DNA of 61,590 nucleotides, from assembly GCF_000974985.2 (NCBI RefSeq), contig NZ_LAVA02000084.1, positions 1 to 61,590 of the forward strand. Reading direction: 5' to 3'. Below are positions 24,579-33,742 of the stretch, piece by piece. Position numbers and translations under genes: made by a program. The DNA comes from Streptomyces mangrovisoli. Its GTDB lineage: Bacteria; Actinomycetota; Actinomycetes; Streptomycetales; Streptomycetaceae. Below the pieces are notes generated by a model. The model was not told the DNA's origin. It ran no database searches and saw only the letters and a list, made by a program, of their open reading frames with translations. Within the stretch, counting starts at the first letter, position 1. The number at the start of each line of letters is the position of its first letter.

Positions 24579-26054
24579 ATGAGTGTGGGCGTACGTACGG
24601 ATGTGGACGTCCTGATCGTGGGCGCGGGGCCGACCGGCCTGACGCTCGGGGTGGACCTCGCCCGGCGCGGGGTGGACGCGCTGGTGGTGGAGCGGGGCGA
24701 GGGCACCGCCCCCGGCTCGCGCGGCAAGGGACTTCAGCCGCGGACCCAGGAGGTCTTCGACGACCTCGGGGTGATCGACGCGCTGCGCGCGGCGGGCGGC
24801 GGCTATCCGGTCGGGATGATCTGGGCCGACGGCGTGCGGCAGGGCGAACATGCGATGTGGGACCCGGACGAGGACGGCGAGGAGCATTCGGCGTACCGGG
24901 AGCCGCTGATGGTGGCGCAGTGGCGCACCCAGGAGATCCTGCTCGCGCGCCTGAGGGAGCTCGGCGGCGAGGTCGCCTTCGGCCGGGAGGCCGTCGGCCT
25001 GGACCAGGACGCCGACGGCGTCGGCGTGCGCTTCGCGGCCGGGCCCGCCGTCCGGGCCCGCTACGCGGTGGCCGCGGACGGCGGCCGCTCGGTGCTGCGG
25101 CGGGCGCTGGGCATCGCCATGGACGGCGAGACGGTCGACCCCGACCCGTTCCTGGTGGCGGACGTACGGGTGGCGGGCCTGGACCGCGGCCACTGGCACA
25201 TCTTCCCGCCGTCCGGCGAGGGCGCCGGGTTCGCCGCGCTCTGCCCGCTCGCCGGCACCCCGTACTTCCAGCTGGTCGCCCAGTTCCCGGACGGGACCGA
25301 CATCGACCTGAGCCTCGACGGCGTCCGCGCGGTGGTCGGCGCCCGCACCCATCTCGCCGCCGACGACGTGACGGAGGTGCACTGGGCGTCCGCCTTCCGG
25401 CCCCGAGCGGCCCTCGCGGACCGCTACCGCGCCGGGCGGGTCCTGCTCGCCGGGGACGCGGCGCACGTGCACTCCCCCGCGGGCGGCCAGGGCCTCAACA
25501 CCGGCGTCCAGGACGCCTACAACCTGGGCTGGAAGCTCGCCGCCGTGCTGCGCGGCGAGGCGCCCGAGGCGCTGCTCGACACCTACGAGGAGGAACGCCG
25601 GCCGGTCGCCGCCCACGTCCTCGGGCTGTCCACCGCCATCCACCGCGACCAGGCCCGGCGCGGGAAGGCCACCCGGCAGCTGGGCCTCGGCTACCCCGGC
25701 TCCTCGCTCACGGAGGAGACCCGGGCACGGCCGTCCGGCGTGCGGGCGGGCGAGCGCGCGCCCGACGCGGTGATCGGCGGCGTCCGGCTCGTGGACGCCT
25801 TCCGCGGCCCGCACTGGACGCTGCTCGCCCTGGACACCGAGGCACCCGGCGTCCCCGACGGGGTGCGCGTGGTGCGCGGCAGCGCGGTCGATCCCTACGG
25901 CAGCGGGCTGCTGCTGGTGCGGCCGGACGGGTACGTCGGCTGGGCGGGCGACACGGCGGCCGGACTCGCCGCCCGTCTGGACCGGATCGGGTTGCGACGG
26001 GACGGGGTCGTAGCGGAGGCGCCGGGCGCTACACGCTCGCCAGCGACAGCTTGA
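24579..26054 (+). CDS. FAD-dependent monooxygenase (PheA/UbiH-type aromatic hydroxylase)
   Basis: A 491-residue class A flavin monooxygenase. Residues 9-30 hold the FAD GxGxxG motif (DVLIVGAGPTGLTLGVDLARRG), about 160-170 the DG motif (YAVAADGGRSVLRRALG), and about 285-315 the GD motif plus its extension (VLLAGDAAHVHSPAGGQGLNTGVQDAYNLGWKLA). The C-terminal 100 residues look like the thioredoxin-like tail of phenol hydroxylases. Preferred cofactor and substrate (probably an aromatic or xenobiotic) are unknown. ATG 24579 has AAGGAG upstream. It is controlled by the divergent TetR. The final 26 bases overlap the convergent LysE gene. Confidence 0.92.
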   Translation: MSVGVRTDVDVLIVGAGPTGLTLGVDLARRGVDALVVERGEGTAPGSRGKGLQPRTQEVFDDLGVIDALRAAGGGYPVGMIWADGVRQGEHAMWDPDEDGEEHSAYREPLMVAQWRTQEILLARLRELGGEVAFGREAVGLDQDADGVGVRFAAGPAVRARYAVAADGGRSVLRRALGIAMDGETVDPDPFLVADVRVAGLDRGHWHIFPPSGEGAGFAALCPLAGTPYFQLVAQFPDGTDIDLSLDGVRAVVGARTHLAADDVTEVHWASAFRPRAALADRYRAGRVLLAGDAAHVHSPAGGQGLNTGVQDAYNLGWKLAAVLRGEAPEALLDTYEEERRPVAAHVLGLSTAIHRDQARRGKATRQLGLGYPGSSLTEETRARPSGVRAGERAPDAVIGGVRLVDAFRGPHWTLLALDTEAPGVPDGVRVVRGSAVDPYGSGLLLVRPDGYVGWAGDTAAGLAARLDRIGLRRDGVVAEAPGATRSPATA

Positions 26055-26685
26055 CCGCGAAGCCGAGGAACAGCGCGCCCGCGGCCGAGGTCGCCGTCGC
26101 CGCGAGCCGCTTGCGGCGGCGGAAGGCGGCGGCGAGCCGGGTGCCGCCGAATATCAGCGCGGTCAGGTAGAGGCAGCTGGCGATCTGCGCGAACGTGCCG
26201 AGCACGAGGAACGACAGCGCCGGGTGCCCATAGCTGCGGTCCACGAACTGGACGAAGAACGCCACGAAGAACAAGATCGCCTTCGGGTTGAACAGGCTGA
26301 CCACCAGGGCGCGGCGGAACGGCCGTTCCTGCGCGGGCGCGGCCGCCTCCTGGGCGACCTCCTCGGCGAGCCGCTCGCGGCGGTCGCGCCACATCCCGCG
26401 GGCGGCGCGCAGCATCCCGACCGCGAGCCAGGTCAGATATCCGGCGCCCGCGTACTTCACGATCCCGAACAGCACCGCGTTCGCCTGGAGCAGCGAGGCG
26501 ACGCCGGCCGCCGACAGCGTCATGAGCACGGTGTCGCCGCACCAGACGCCGGCCGCGGCCGTGTAGCCCGCGCGCACGCCGCGGCGGGCGGCCACGGACA
26601 GGACGTAGAGCGAGTTGGGACCGGGCAGCAGCACGATCAGGACAAGTCCCGCCAGATAGGTGGGGAGGTCGATGACACCGAACAT
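26029..26685 (-). CDS. LysE/RhtB family exporter (leucine-efflux-like)
   Basis: A 218-residue amino-acid exporter with about six membrane segments. The N-terminal family motif PTYLAGLVLIVLLPGPNSLYVLSVAARRGVRAG is clear. Further blocks are GVWCGDTVLMTLSAAGVASLL and VVSLFNPKAILFFVAFFVQFV. The opening MFGVIDLPTYLAG resembles LeuE-type members, so leucine or related amino acids are likely substrates. Start ATG 26685 was chosen by family alignment because no good ribosome-binding site is visible. Convergent with the monooxygenase. Confidence 0.88.
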   Translation of the reverse strand: MFGVIDLPTYLAGLVLIVLLPGPNSLYVLSVAARRGVRAGYTAAAGVWCGDTVLMTLSAAGVASLLQANAVLFGIVKYAGAGYLTWLAVGMLRAARGMWRDRRERLAEEVAQEAAAPAQERPFRRALVVSLFNPKAILFFVAFFVQFVDRSYGHPALSFLVLGTFAQIASCLYLTALIFGGTRLAAAFRRRKRLAATATSAAGALFLGFAVKLSLASV

Positions 26686-26760
26686 GGGATGGAGTGTCGC
26701 ACGGGCCTCGGACAATCCGGGAGGGCGTCTCGCGGGTCAGTCGCCCGGCAGGCCGCCTGG

Positions 26761-27339
26761 TCAGTCGCCGTCGAGGAGGGTGTCCACGGGGAGTTCCAGG
26801 GTGACGCCGACGGATTCGGGGACCGGGACGCTCTGGCCCCGCTTGTAGCGCTCGGGGGCCGGGTACTTGCCGTTCACCGGGTCGCGGTGGAGCAGGACCT
26901 CGTCGTGCTTGCGGTCGACCACGACGTAGACGGGGACCCCGGCCTCGGCGTAGCACTCGACCTTCGGGCCGAGGTCGTCGGACCAGTTCGCCGAGGTCAC
27001 CTCGACGACCATGCGGAAGACGTTCGGGGCGTAGCAGTTCCTCTGGACGAGCGCGTCGCGGAAGTCCTCGTCGACGATCGAGAAGTCGGGGATCGCGAAG
27101 TCGGCGGCGAGCGTGGGCAGCCAGAGGCCGACGCCCTGGACGTACTCAAGTCCCGCCTCCACGATTCCTGCGCGGTCGAAAGCCCTGCCCAGCTTAGTCA
27201 GCGACAGCGCGTGCGAGCCGTCCCGCGGTGGTGTCACAGTGAGCCTCCCCTGGAGAATCTCCACGCGGTGCCCAGGCAGTGCACGGGAGAGCAGGTCGGC
27301 GGCTTCGCCCAACGTCAGCTCGTGCTGCAGTACGGCCAC
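26761..27339 (-). CDS. Uma2 family putative restriction-endonuclease-fold protein (second copy)
   Basis: 192 residues. PD-(D/E)XK-like elements are ADFAIPDFSIVDED and MVVEVTSANWSDDLGPKVECYAEAGVPVYVVVDR. It is only distantly similar to the Uma2 protein at 1510-2103. GTG 27339 is set by AAGGAGG five bases upstream; an ATG touching that site is out of frame. Function unknown. It sits alone between the exporter and the mutase gene, with no phage or restriction genes nearby. Confidence 0.85.
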   Translation of the reverse strand: MAVLQHELTLGEAADLLSRALPGHRVEILQGRLTVTPPRDGSHALSLTKLGRAFDRAGIVEAGLEYVQGVGLWLPTLAADFAIPDFSIVDEDFRDALVQRNCYAPNVFRMVVEVTSANWSDDLGPKVECYAEAGVPVYVVVDRKHDEVLLHRDPVNGKYPAPERYKRGQSVPVPESVGVTLELPVDTLLDGD

Positions 27340-27431
27340 GGCATCCTCCTTTTCAGGGGTCACTCTCCACGAGAGCAACCGGGCGGGTGCGGCTTCCGCC
27401 CTCGTTCCCTCGTACGAAGGAATCACCCAGG

Positions 27432-29012
<1,581 letters not shown>

Positions 29013-29169
29013 GGTCTGCCTCCGCGGTCCTCGGCGGCCCGCCGGGTCGGGCGCGCCGCGCTCTCCCTCACCACCATGCCCGGTAGTTCGGCGGCGGTCA
29101 CCCGGGGGGAAACATCAGGGGGACGGACGGCGGGACACGGCCGTGACGCGTGAGACGACGGGGAGCCGG

Positions 29170-30150
29170 ATGCGTACCAGGGGCACGGTCGTGGGGGTCG
29201 ACGGCGGCACGGGCGGGGACGGGAGCGCGGGCCGGGGCGGGACCGCGGGCGATGGTGCCGGCGTCGGCTTCGGCGAGGTCGCGCGGGCGGGCGGCGGCGC
29301 CGTGGCGGGCCGGCGTGGCGGGCCGGGCGCCGCGCTCGCCTGCGCCGCCGCACTCGTCGCCCTCGGCGCGGGCTGCACGGTCCAGCCCACCGACGCCGAC
29401 GCCAAGCACACCTCCCCCGTCCACATCTCCCTGCCGACCGCGCGGCCTTCCTCGACCGCCCCCGCCACCAGCACCCCCTCGGCCACGGCCACGACGGGCT
29501 CGGGCACCCCGGCGAGCGCGAAGGTGCTGTGGTCCCGCGGCGACAGCGGCAAGGGGGTGCGCGAGCTCCAGGCCCGGCTGCGCCAGGTCGGCTGGCTCTT
29601 CGACGGCCCCACCGGGAGCTACGACGACCTGACCGAGGACGCGGTCAAGGGCTTCCAGGGCAAGCGCGGGCTGCCGCGCACCGGCCGGACCGACACGGTC
29701 ACCTGGCAGCGGCTGCTCAAGATGACCCACACCCCGGGCAAGTGGGAGCTGTATCTGATGGGCGGCCAGCCGGCCGGAGCCCCCGACGCCCGCTGCCTGT
29801 CCGGGCGGGTGCTGTGCATCGACAAGACCACCCGCACCCTGCGCTGGATGATCGACGGACGCACCGTGTCGACGATGTCCGTCCGCTTCGGCGCGCAGTA
29901 CACCCCTACCCGGGAGGGCGTCTTCCACGTCTACTGGAAGTCGCTGCACCACGTGTCGACGCTCTACAACTCCCCGATGCCGTACGCGATGTTCTTCAGC
30001 GGCGGCCAAGCCGTGCACTATTCCTACGACTTCGCGGCCCGGGGATACGCCGGTGGTTCGCACGGCTGCGTGAACGTCCGCGACCAGGCGGCCGTGAGCC
30101 GGCTGTTCGACCAGGTACGGGTCGGCGACAAGGTCGTCGTGTACTGGTGA
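29170..30150 (+). CDS. L,D-transpeptidase lipoprotein with peptidoglycan-binding domain
   Basis: 326 residues. The N-terminus is unusual: about 55 Gly-rich residues come before the hydrophobic stretch ALACAAALVALGAGC with lipobox cysteine 69. A Ser/Thr/Pro linker follows, then a PG-binding-1 domain (GDSGKGVRELQARLRQVGWLFDGPTG), then a YkuD catalytic domain ending GGSHGCVNVRDQAAV with active cysteine near 300. It would form 3-3 crosslinks in peptidoglycan from the outer face of the membrane. ATG 29170 has GGGGAG just upstream; GTG 29143 is a longer alternative. A strong hairpin follows the gene. Confidence 0.9.
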   Translation: MRTRGTVVGVDGGTGGDGSAGRGGTAGDGAGVGFGEVARAGGGAVAGRRGGPGAALACAAALVALGAGCTVQPTDADAKHTSPVHISLPTARPSSTAPATSTPSATATTGSGTPASAKVLWSRGDSGKGVRELQARLRQVGWLFDGPTGSYDDLTEDAVKGFQGKRGLPRTGRTDTVTWQRLLKMTHTPGKWELYLMGGQPAGAPDARCLSGRVLCIDKTTRTLRWMIDGRTVSTMSVRFGAQYTPTREGVFHVYWKSLHHVSTLYNSPMPYAMFFSGGQAVHYSYDFAARGYAGGSHGCVNVRDQAAVSRLFDQVRVGDKVVVYW

Positions 30151-30458
30151 GGAACCCGCGTGCGGGGAGAAGAGTTCGGGGCGCGGGCGGGACCGGGGGA
30201 ACGTGTCCCGCCCGCGCCGTGTGCACGAGCCGTAGGTACGGGGGGAACCCCGGCTCTGTGCGAAGCCGATGACCAGTCGGCTCACTTACTACTGCGCCGT
30301 AGTCGGCGGAAACGTCACACCCGGCGGCCGGGAATTTCCAGAAAATGTCCGAGACTCGCGTTTCCGCAGGTCAGCGCGGCGTGTAAAGCCGGTCGGCGCG
30401 GTGTGCGGGGCAGGTCAGCGCGGCGTGCAGAGCCGGTCGGCGCGGCGTACGGGGCAGG
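30151..30458. other. Convergent intergenic region with terminator and tandem repeat
   Basis: Between the L,D-transpeptidase and the anti-sigma gene. It contains the terminator at 30180-30218, a less GC-rich stretch at about 30285-30365, and the start of a 44-bp tandem repeat. No gene is supported. Confidence 0.6.
30180..30218 (+). terminator. Hairpin terminator after the L,D-transpeptidase
   Basis: Perfect 14-bp stem (GGCGCGGGCGGGAC and complement) with an 11-base loop, 30 bases after the stop. Confidence 0.8.
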
Positions 30459-30474
30459 TCAGAGCGGCGTGTAG
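30367..30474. repeat. 44-bp tandem repeat, about 2.4 copies, running into the anti-sigma stop
   Basis: Units start at 30367, 30411 and 30455 with CAGGTCAGMGCGGCGTG (M = A or C) and share AGCCGGTCGGCGCGGYGT. The third, partial unit contains the stop codon and last codons of the anti-sigma-like gene, so the repeat may have arisen by copying that gene's end. Confidence 0.75.
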
Positions 30475-31505
30475 GAGGTGTCCGGCTCCGGGACGGGGGT
30501 GGTCGGCACGGCCTCCCGGGTCGCCGGGGCGACGGCCGTCGCCTCGGGGGTGGCGACGACGCCGCTGCCGTGGTGCCCGCCCGGGGCCAGGTGCCCGTCG
30601 TCGTCGCCGCTCCCGCCCTGGTCGTCCTGGCCGCCGCCGTCCTGCCCGTCGCCGCCCTGGCCGTCGTCGTGGCCGCCGGACTGCACGCTCTCACCTGCGG
30701 CCTCCAGCACCCCGCGGCAGAACCGCCACACCCGGCCGGAGCCGCCCGCCAGGCTGGTCAGGGTGCGCTTGCGGTCCGCGTCGAGCCGCTTGCCGTCCCT
30801 GACGGCCCGGCAGGCCGCGGTGGTCCCGGGCCAGTTGCCGGCCGACGCGCGGCCGCTGGGCTCCGGGCCGCCGGACGGGGTGGAGCCGGGCGTGTCGGTG
30901 CCCGTCGGGGCGGGGGACGCGCCGGCGGAGGGGGCGCCCGTCACGCCGCCGGAGAGCGGCAGGCCGGACCCGGGGCCGGTCACGGCATCCTCGGACGGCG
31001 AGGCCGACGGGCGGCCGGGCCGGTCCGCGGCCGAGACGGAGGAGGCGGGGCGGCCGGGCTTCTGGTCCACGAACGGCGTCGGCAGCACCCCGGTACCGGC
31101 CGCGACCGCGACCCCGCCGACCGTGCCGAAGGCGAGCGCGGCCCCGAGGGCGAAGCGCACCGGGCGGCCCCAGCGCGACCGGCGACGCACACCGCGGCCG
31201 CCGGGGACGCCGAGTCGCACCAGGCCCGCGTCGGCGACCCGGTTACGGGGGCCGGTGACGCCGTGGCCGGCGGCCAGCGGGTCGCCGGCGCGAGCCTCGC
31301 GCACCTTGCGGAACGCGGCCAGCGCGGAGGCCTCACCAGGAAGTTCGGCGCCCTCCTCGGCGTCCGGCACGGCCAGCGCGCCGAGGGCTCCGGCGAGCCG
31401 TTCGGCCTGGTCACGGAAAGTCACATCGACGGGGTCCAGGGGCTCGCCGCGCAGCAACCGCTCCGCGGTCGCGCGGTCCAGCCATCTGTACTGCTCGTCG
31501 GCCAT
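30459..31505 (-). CDS. Probable membrane anti-sigma factor, partner of the adjacent ECF sigma
   Basis: A 348-residue single-pass membrane protein. The cytoplasmic part (1-115) begins ADEQYRWLDRATAERLLRGE. One transmembrane segment (about 117-140, FALGAALAFGTVGGVAVAAG) follows, then a long extracellular region rich in Ser/Pro/Gly, a short Cys-containing segment (TTAACRAVRDGKRL to WRFCRGVLEAAG), and a Gly/Asp/His-rich tail. No HxxxCxxC zinc anti-sigma motif is present. The ATG shares one base with the sigma stop (TGATG), the usual sigma/anti-sigma coupling. A shortened relative follows the second sigma gene. Confidence 0.75.
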   Translation of the reverse strand: MADEQYRWLDRATAERLLRGEPLDPVDVTFRDQAERLAGALGALAVPDAEEGAELPGEASALAAFRKVREARAGDPLAAGHGVTGPRNRVADAGLVRLGVPGGRGVRRRSRWGRPVRFALGAALAFGTVGGVAVAAGTGVLPTPFVDQKPGRPASSVSAADRPGRPSASPSEDAVTGPGSGLPLSGGVTGAPSAGASPAPTGTDTPGSTPSGGPEPSGRASAGNWPGTTAACRAVRDGKRLDADRKRTLTSLAGGSGRVWRFCRGVLEAAGESVQSGGHDDGQGGDGQDGGGQDDQGGSGDDDGHLAPGGHHGSGVVATPEATAVAPATREAVPTTPVPEPDTSYTPL

Positions 31506-32167
31506 CACATGTCCTTCTGCGTCCGCGTCCGCGGATGCGTCACAGTGGTGGACGTCACCGCACGTGGTCGCCGTTCCCGCTGGGGCGGCAACGCGTCGAG
31601 CACACCGGCGGATTCCGGATCGGCTCCGAGCAGTTCGGCGAGCCGCTTCAGACCCCGGTGCGCCGCGGTCCGTACGGCGCCGGCGCGCTTGCCGAGGGTC
31701 TCCGCCGCGGTCTTGGCGTCCAGGCCCACGACCACCCGCAGGACGACCGCCTCGGCCTGGTCCTGGGGCAGTTGGGCGATGAGGGAGAGGGTGCTGTCGG
31801 TGGTCAGCGCCTCGATGGCCTCGCCCGCGGTGTCGGACTCGGCGGCGCGGCCGGTCAGTTCCGTTTCGTCACCGCCTATCGCGGGGCGGCGGCCGCGCAT
31901 CCGTATGTGGTCGAGCGCGCGGTTGCGGGCGATCCGGGCGGCCCAGCCGCGGAACCGGTCCGCGTCGCCGGAGAAGCGTTCCAGGTCGCGGGCGATCTGC
32001 AGCCACGCCTCGGACGCGACGTCCTCGGCGTCCGGGTCACCGACCAGCGTGCGGACATATCCGAGCAGGCGCGGATGCACAGCGCGGTACACAGTCCGGA
32101 ACGCGGTCTCGTCCCCGTCCTGTGCCGCAAGCACCGCGGCGGTCAGCTCCGCGTCGTCCCCCAGCAC
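31505..32167 (-). CDS. ECF sigma factor (first of two paralogues)
   Basis: 220 residues. Region 2: AAFRTVYRAVHPRLLGYVRTLVGDPDAEDVASEAWLQIARDL and FRGWAARIARNRALDHIR (written in pieces; the first block starts near residue 18). Region 4: LPQDQAEAVVLRVVVGLDAKTAAETLGKRAGAVRTAAHRGLKRL. GTG 32167 is chosen because AGAGGGG lies 8 bases upstream; the frame stays open to ATG 32284, which would add 39 residues but has no good site. It is coupled to the anti-sigma gene and closely related to the sigma at 32846. Confidence 0.85.
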   Translation of the reverse strand: MLGDDAELTAAVLAAQDGDETAFRTVYRAVHPRLLGYVRTLVGDPDAEDVASEAWLQIARDLERFSGDADRFRGWAARIARNRALDHIRMRGRRPAIGGDETELTGRAAESDTAGEAIEALTTDSTLSLIAQLPQDQAEAVVLRVVVGLDAKTAAETLGKRAGAVRTAAHRGLKRLAELLGADPESAGVLDALPPQRERRPRAVTSTTVTHPRTRTQKDM

Positions 32168-32652
32168 CCCGCATGCCCCTCTTGCGCCTGTGAATGACTC
32201 GTTGCGGTCGCCGTCTCCGGGGGATCGGCCGTCCCGCGCCCGGCGCGAAAGGCACGTTACGGCGTGAAACCGCTGCTCGTCCATGTCCGTACAAGACTCA
32301 ACCAATGCGGGACGGGGCGGGGTGTGACAGAAAACGCACTCATGGCGCTGTAGGAAGTACGGGCCGCCGCGCGGCCCGTGCCGCGCGACGGCCGGGGCCT
32401 CTCCTGTGGGGGGTGGCGGCCCCGGCCGTTGCCTTGGCGGCACCCTTTCCCCTCCTGCCCGGTGGGAGCGCTCACATCACCGGCGCGATGAGAGCGCTCA
32501 CCTCGCACCCGCCCCGGCCGCGTGGCCGGACCCGGGGACCCGCGACCGCCCTTCCCCGGGCGCCCGTTTCGCACCCGTGCCGTCCCGATCCGTCATCGGC
32601 TTCGTCATCGGCTTCGTCGTCGGCCTCGTCGTCGGCCTCGCTATCGGCTTCG
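32168..32652. other. Intergenic region between the two sigma units
   Basis: About 485 bases. It holds the 5' region of the first sigma gene, two GAGCGCTC palindromes of LacI/CebR type at 32463-32500, and most of a 12-bp tandem repeat (32592-32660). No gene is firmly supported. One plus-strand frame encodes a glycine-zipper-like hydrophobic stretch across the repeat (see findings). Confidence 0.6.
32463..32500. promoter_or_regulatory. Two LacI/CebR-like operator boxes
   Basis: TGGGAGCGCTCACA (32463-32476) differs at one base from TGGGAGCGCTCCCA, the consensus I recall for the cellobiose repressor CebR. A second GAGCGCTC (32492-32499) follows 26 bp later in a poorer context. No sugar-utilisation gene is adjacent, so the target is unclear. 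Confidence 0.45.
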
Positions 32653-32660
32653 TCATCGGC
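32592..32660. repeat. 12-bp tandem repeat, about 5.7 copies
   Basis: Units: GTCATCGGCTTC twice, GTCGTCGGCCTC twice, GCTATCGGCTTC, then a partial GTCATCGGC. It begins at the truncated anti-sigma gene's end and extends into the intergenic region. Confidence 0.85.
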
Positions 32661-32853
32661 CGGAAAGCCGCCGCTCGCCCGGCCGCCAGTCGTCCCGGCG
32701 GCGGGGCCGCACCCGGTGCGCCCCGCTGTCCCGCGCGTCGCGGAACGCGGCGAGCGCCCGCGCGGCCGCCTCGCGGTCCACGGCGGGCTCGCGCAGCGCA
32801 TGACCGAGCAGCCGCTCGAACCCGACGGGGCCGGCCCCCTGCCGCTCATCCAT
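32653..32853 (-). CDS. Short anti-sigma-like protein, probably truncated
   Basis: 66 residues, starting inside the second sigma gene (8-base overlap ATGGATGA). REPAVDREAAARALAAFRDARDSG and RRRDDW echo the cytoplasmic part of the anti-sigma at 30459-31505 (ALAAFRKVREARAG, RRRSRW). It stops before any membrane segment, right where a 12-bp tandem repeat begins. Codon use is normal for this genome. It may be a soluble remnant that still binds sigma, or a gene broken by the repeat. Low certainty on function. Confidence 0.55.
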   Translation of the reverse strand: MDERQGAGPVGFERLLGHALREPAVDREAAARALAAFRDARDSGAHRVRPRRRDDWRPGERRLSGR

Positions 32854-33574
32854 CGCCTTCTCCGCCCCCCTCATCCATCGGACCCACACCCGCTCGCCCA
32901 TCGGACCCAGGCCCGGCTCGCCCATCGGACCCAGGCCCGGCGCGCCCGTCGGACCCCGCCTCCCGCTCAGGCGCCGGCTCCTCGCTCCCGCCCTCCCCCT
33001 CCACCCCCAGGCGCCGGGCCAGGCGCCTGAGGCCCCGGTGGGCGGCGGTGCGGACGGCGCCGGGGCGCTTGCCGAGCACCCGGGCCGCGGCGGGGCCGTC
33101 GAGGCCGACGACCACCCGCAGCAGCACCGCCTCCGCCTGGTCCGGCGGCAGTTCGCGGACCAGGGCGAGCGCCCGGTCGGTGGACAGGGCCTCCATGGCC
33201 TGGACGTACGTGTCGTGCGGGCCGGGCAGTTCGAGCAGTTCCGGCGTCGGCGGCGCCAGCCCCGGCCGGGCCCGGCCGCGCCGCAGATGGTCCAGGGCGC
33301 GATGCCGGGCGATGGTCGCGCTCCAGCCGCGGAAGCCGGCCCCGTCGCCGCGGAACCGGCCGAGGTCGCGGGCGATCTCCAGCCAGGCGTCGGCCGCCAC
33401 GTCCTCCGCGTCCGGGTCGCCGACCAGTCCGCGCAGATAGCCGAGCAGGCCCGGCTGCACGAGGCGGTACACGGCCGCGAACGCCGTCTCGTCGCCCTCC
33501 TGGGCCCGCGCGACGGCCGCGCCGAGGTCACCGTCGTACGGCTGCGCGCGGCGGGGTTCGCCTCCCTGGCCCAC
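32846..33574 (-). CDS. ECF sigma factor (second paralogue) with repeat tail
   Basis: 242 residues. Region 2 (FAAVYRLVQPGLLGYLRGLVGDP, EDVAADAWLEIARDLGRF, GWSATIARHRALDHLRR) and region 4 (LPPDQAEAVLLRVVVGLDGPAAARVLGKRPGAV, RTAAHRGLRRLARRLG) match the sigma at 31505 closely. The C-terminus carries a tandem SDGRAGPG repeat encoded by 24-bp units and no known domain. GTG 33574 follows GAGGA at 6-base spacing. The pair probably arose by duplication of a sigma/anti-sigma unit. Confidence 0.85.
   Translation of the reverse strand: MGQGGEPRRAQPYDGDLGAAVARAQEGDETAFAAVYRLVQPGLLGYLRGLVGDPDAEDVAADAWLEIARDLGRFRGDGAGFRGWSATIARHRALDHLRRGRARPGLAPPTPELLELPGPHDTYVQAMEALSTDRALALVRELPPDQAEAVLLRVVVGLDGPAAARVLGKRPGAVRTAAHRGLRRLARRLGVEGEGGSEEPAPEREAGSDGRAGPGSDGRAGPGSDGRAGVGPMDEGGGEGDG
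32880..32956. repeat. 24-bp tandem repeat in the sigma factor tail
   Basis: About three units around CCCATCGGACCCAGGCCCGG encode SDGRAGPG on the minus strand. In-frame, so copy-number change only alters the length of the disordered tail. Confidence 0.75.
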
Positions 33575-33742
33575 GAAGTGTCCTCGTCCGTGTCGGTACC
33601 GAGTCCGCGGTGGACCGCGCCCGCGGGCACGCCCCATGGTCATCAGCGCCGGGCCGGACGGAAGTGTCACAGCGAGGCGCCGCCCGCCCACCGGACCGAG
33701 GTCCCGTGAACGGGCGGCGCCCTGGCTTGTTCTGACGCTACG

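Noticed and set aside
30367..30474. Tandem repeats considered as a CRISPR array
   Set aside because: Units are contiguous without unique spacers, and no cas genes are present in the window.
32194..33030. Plus-strand frame across the sigma intergenic region
   Set aside because: Overlaps the second sigma gene antisense, is Arg/Pro/Ser-rich, and has no start signal.
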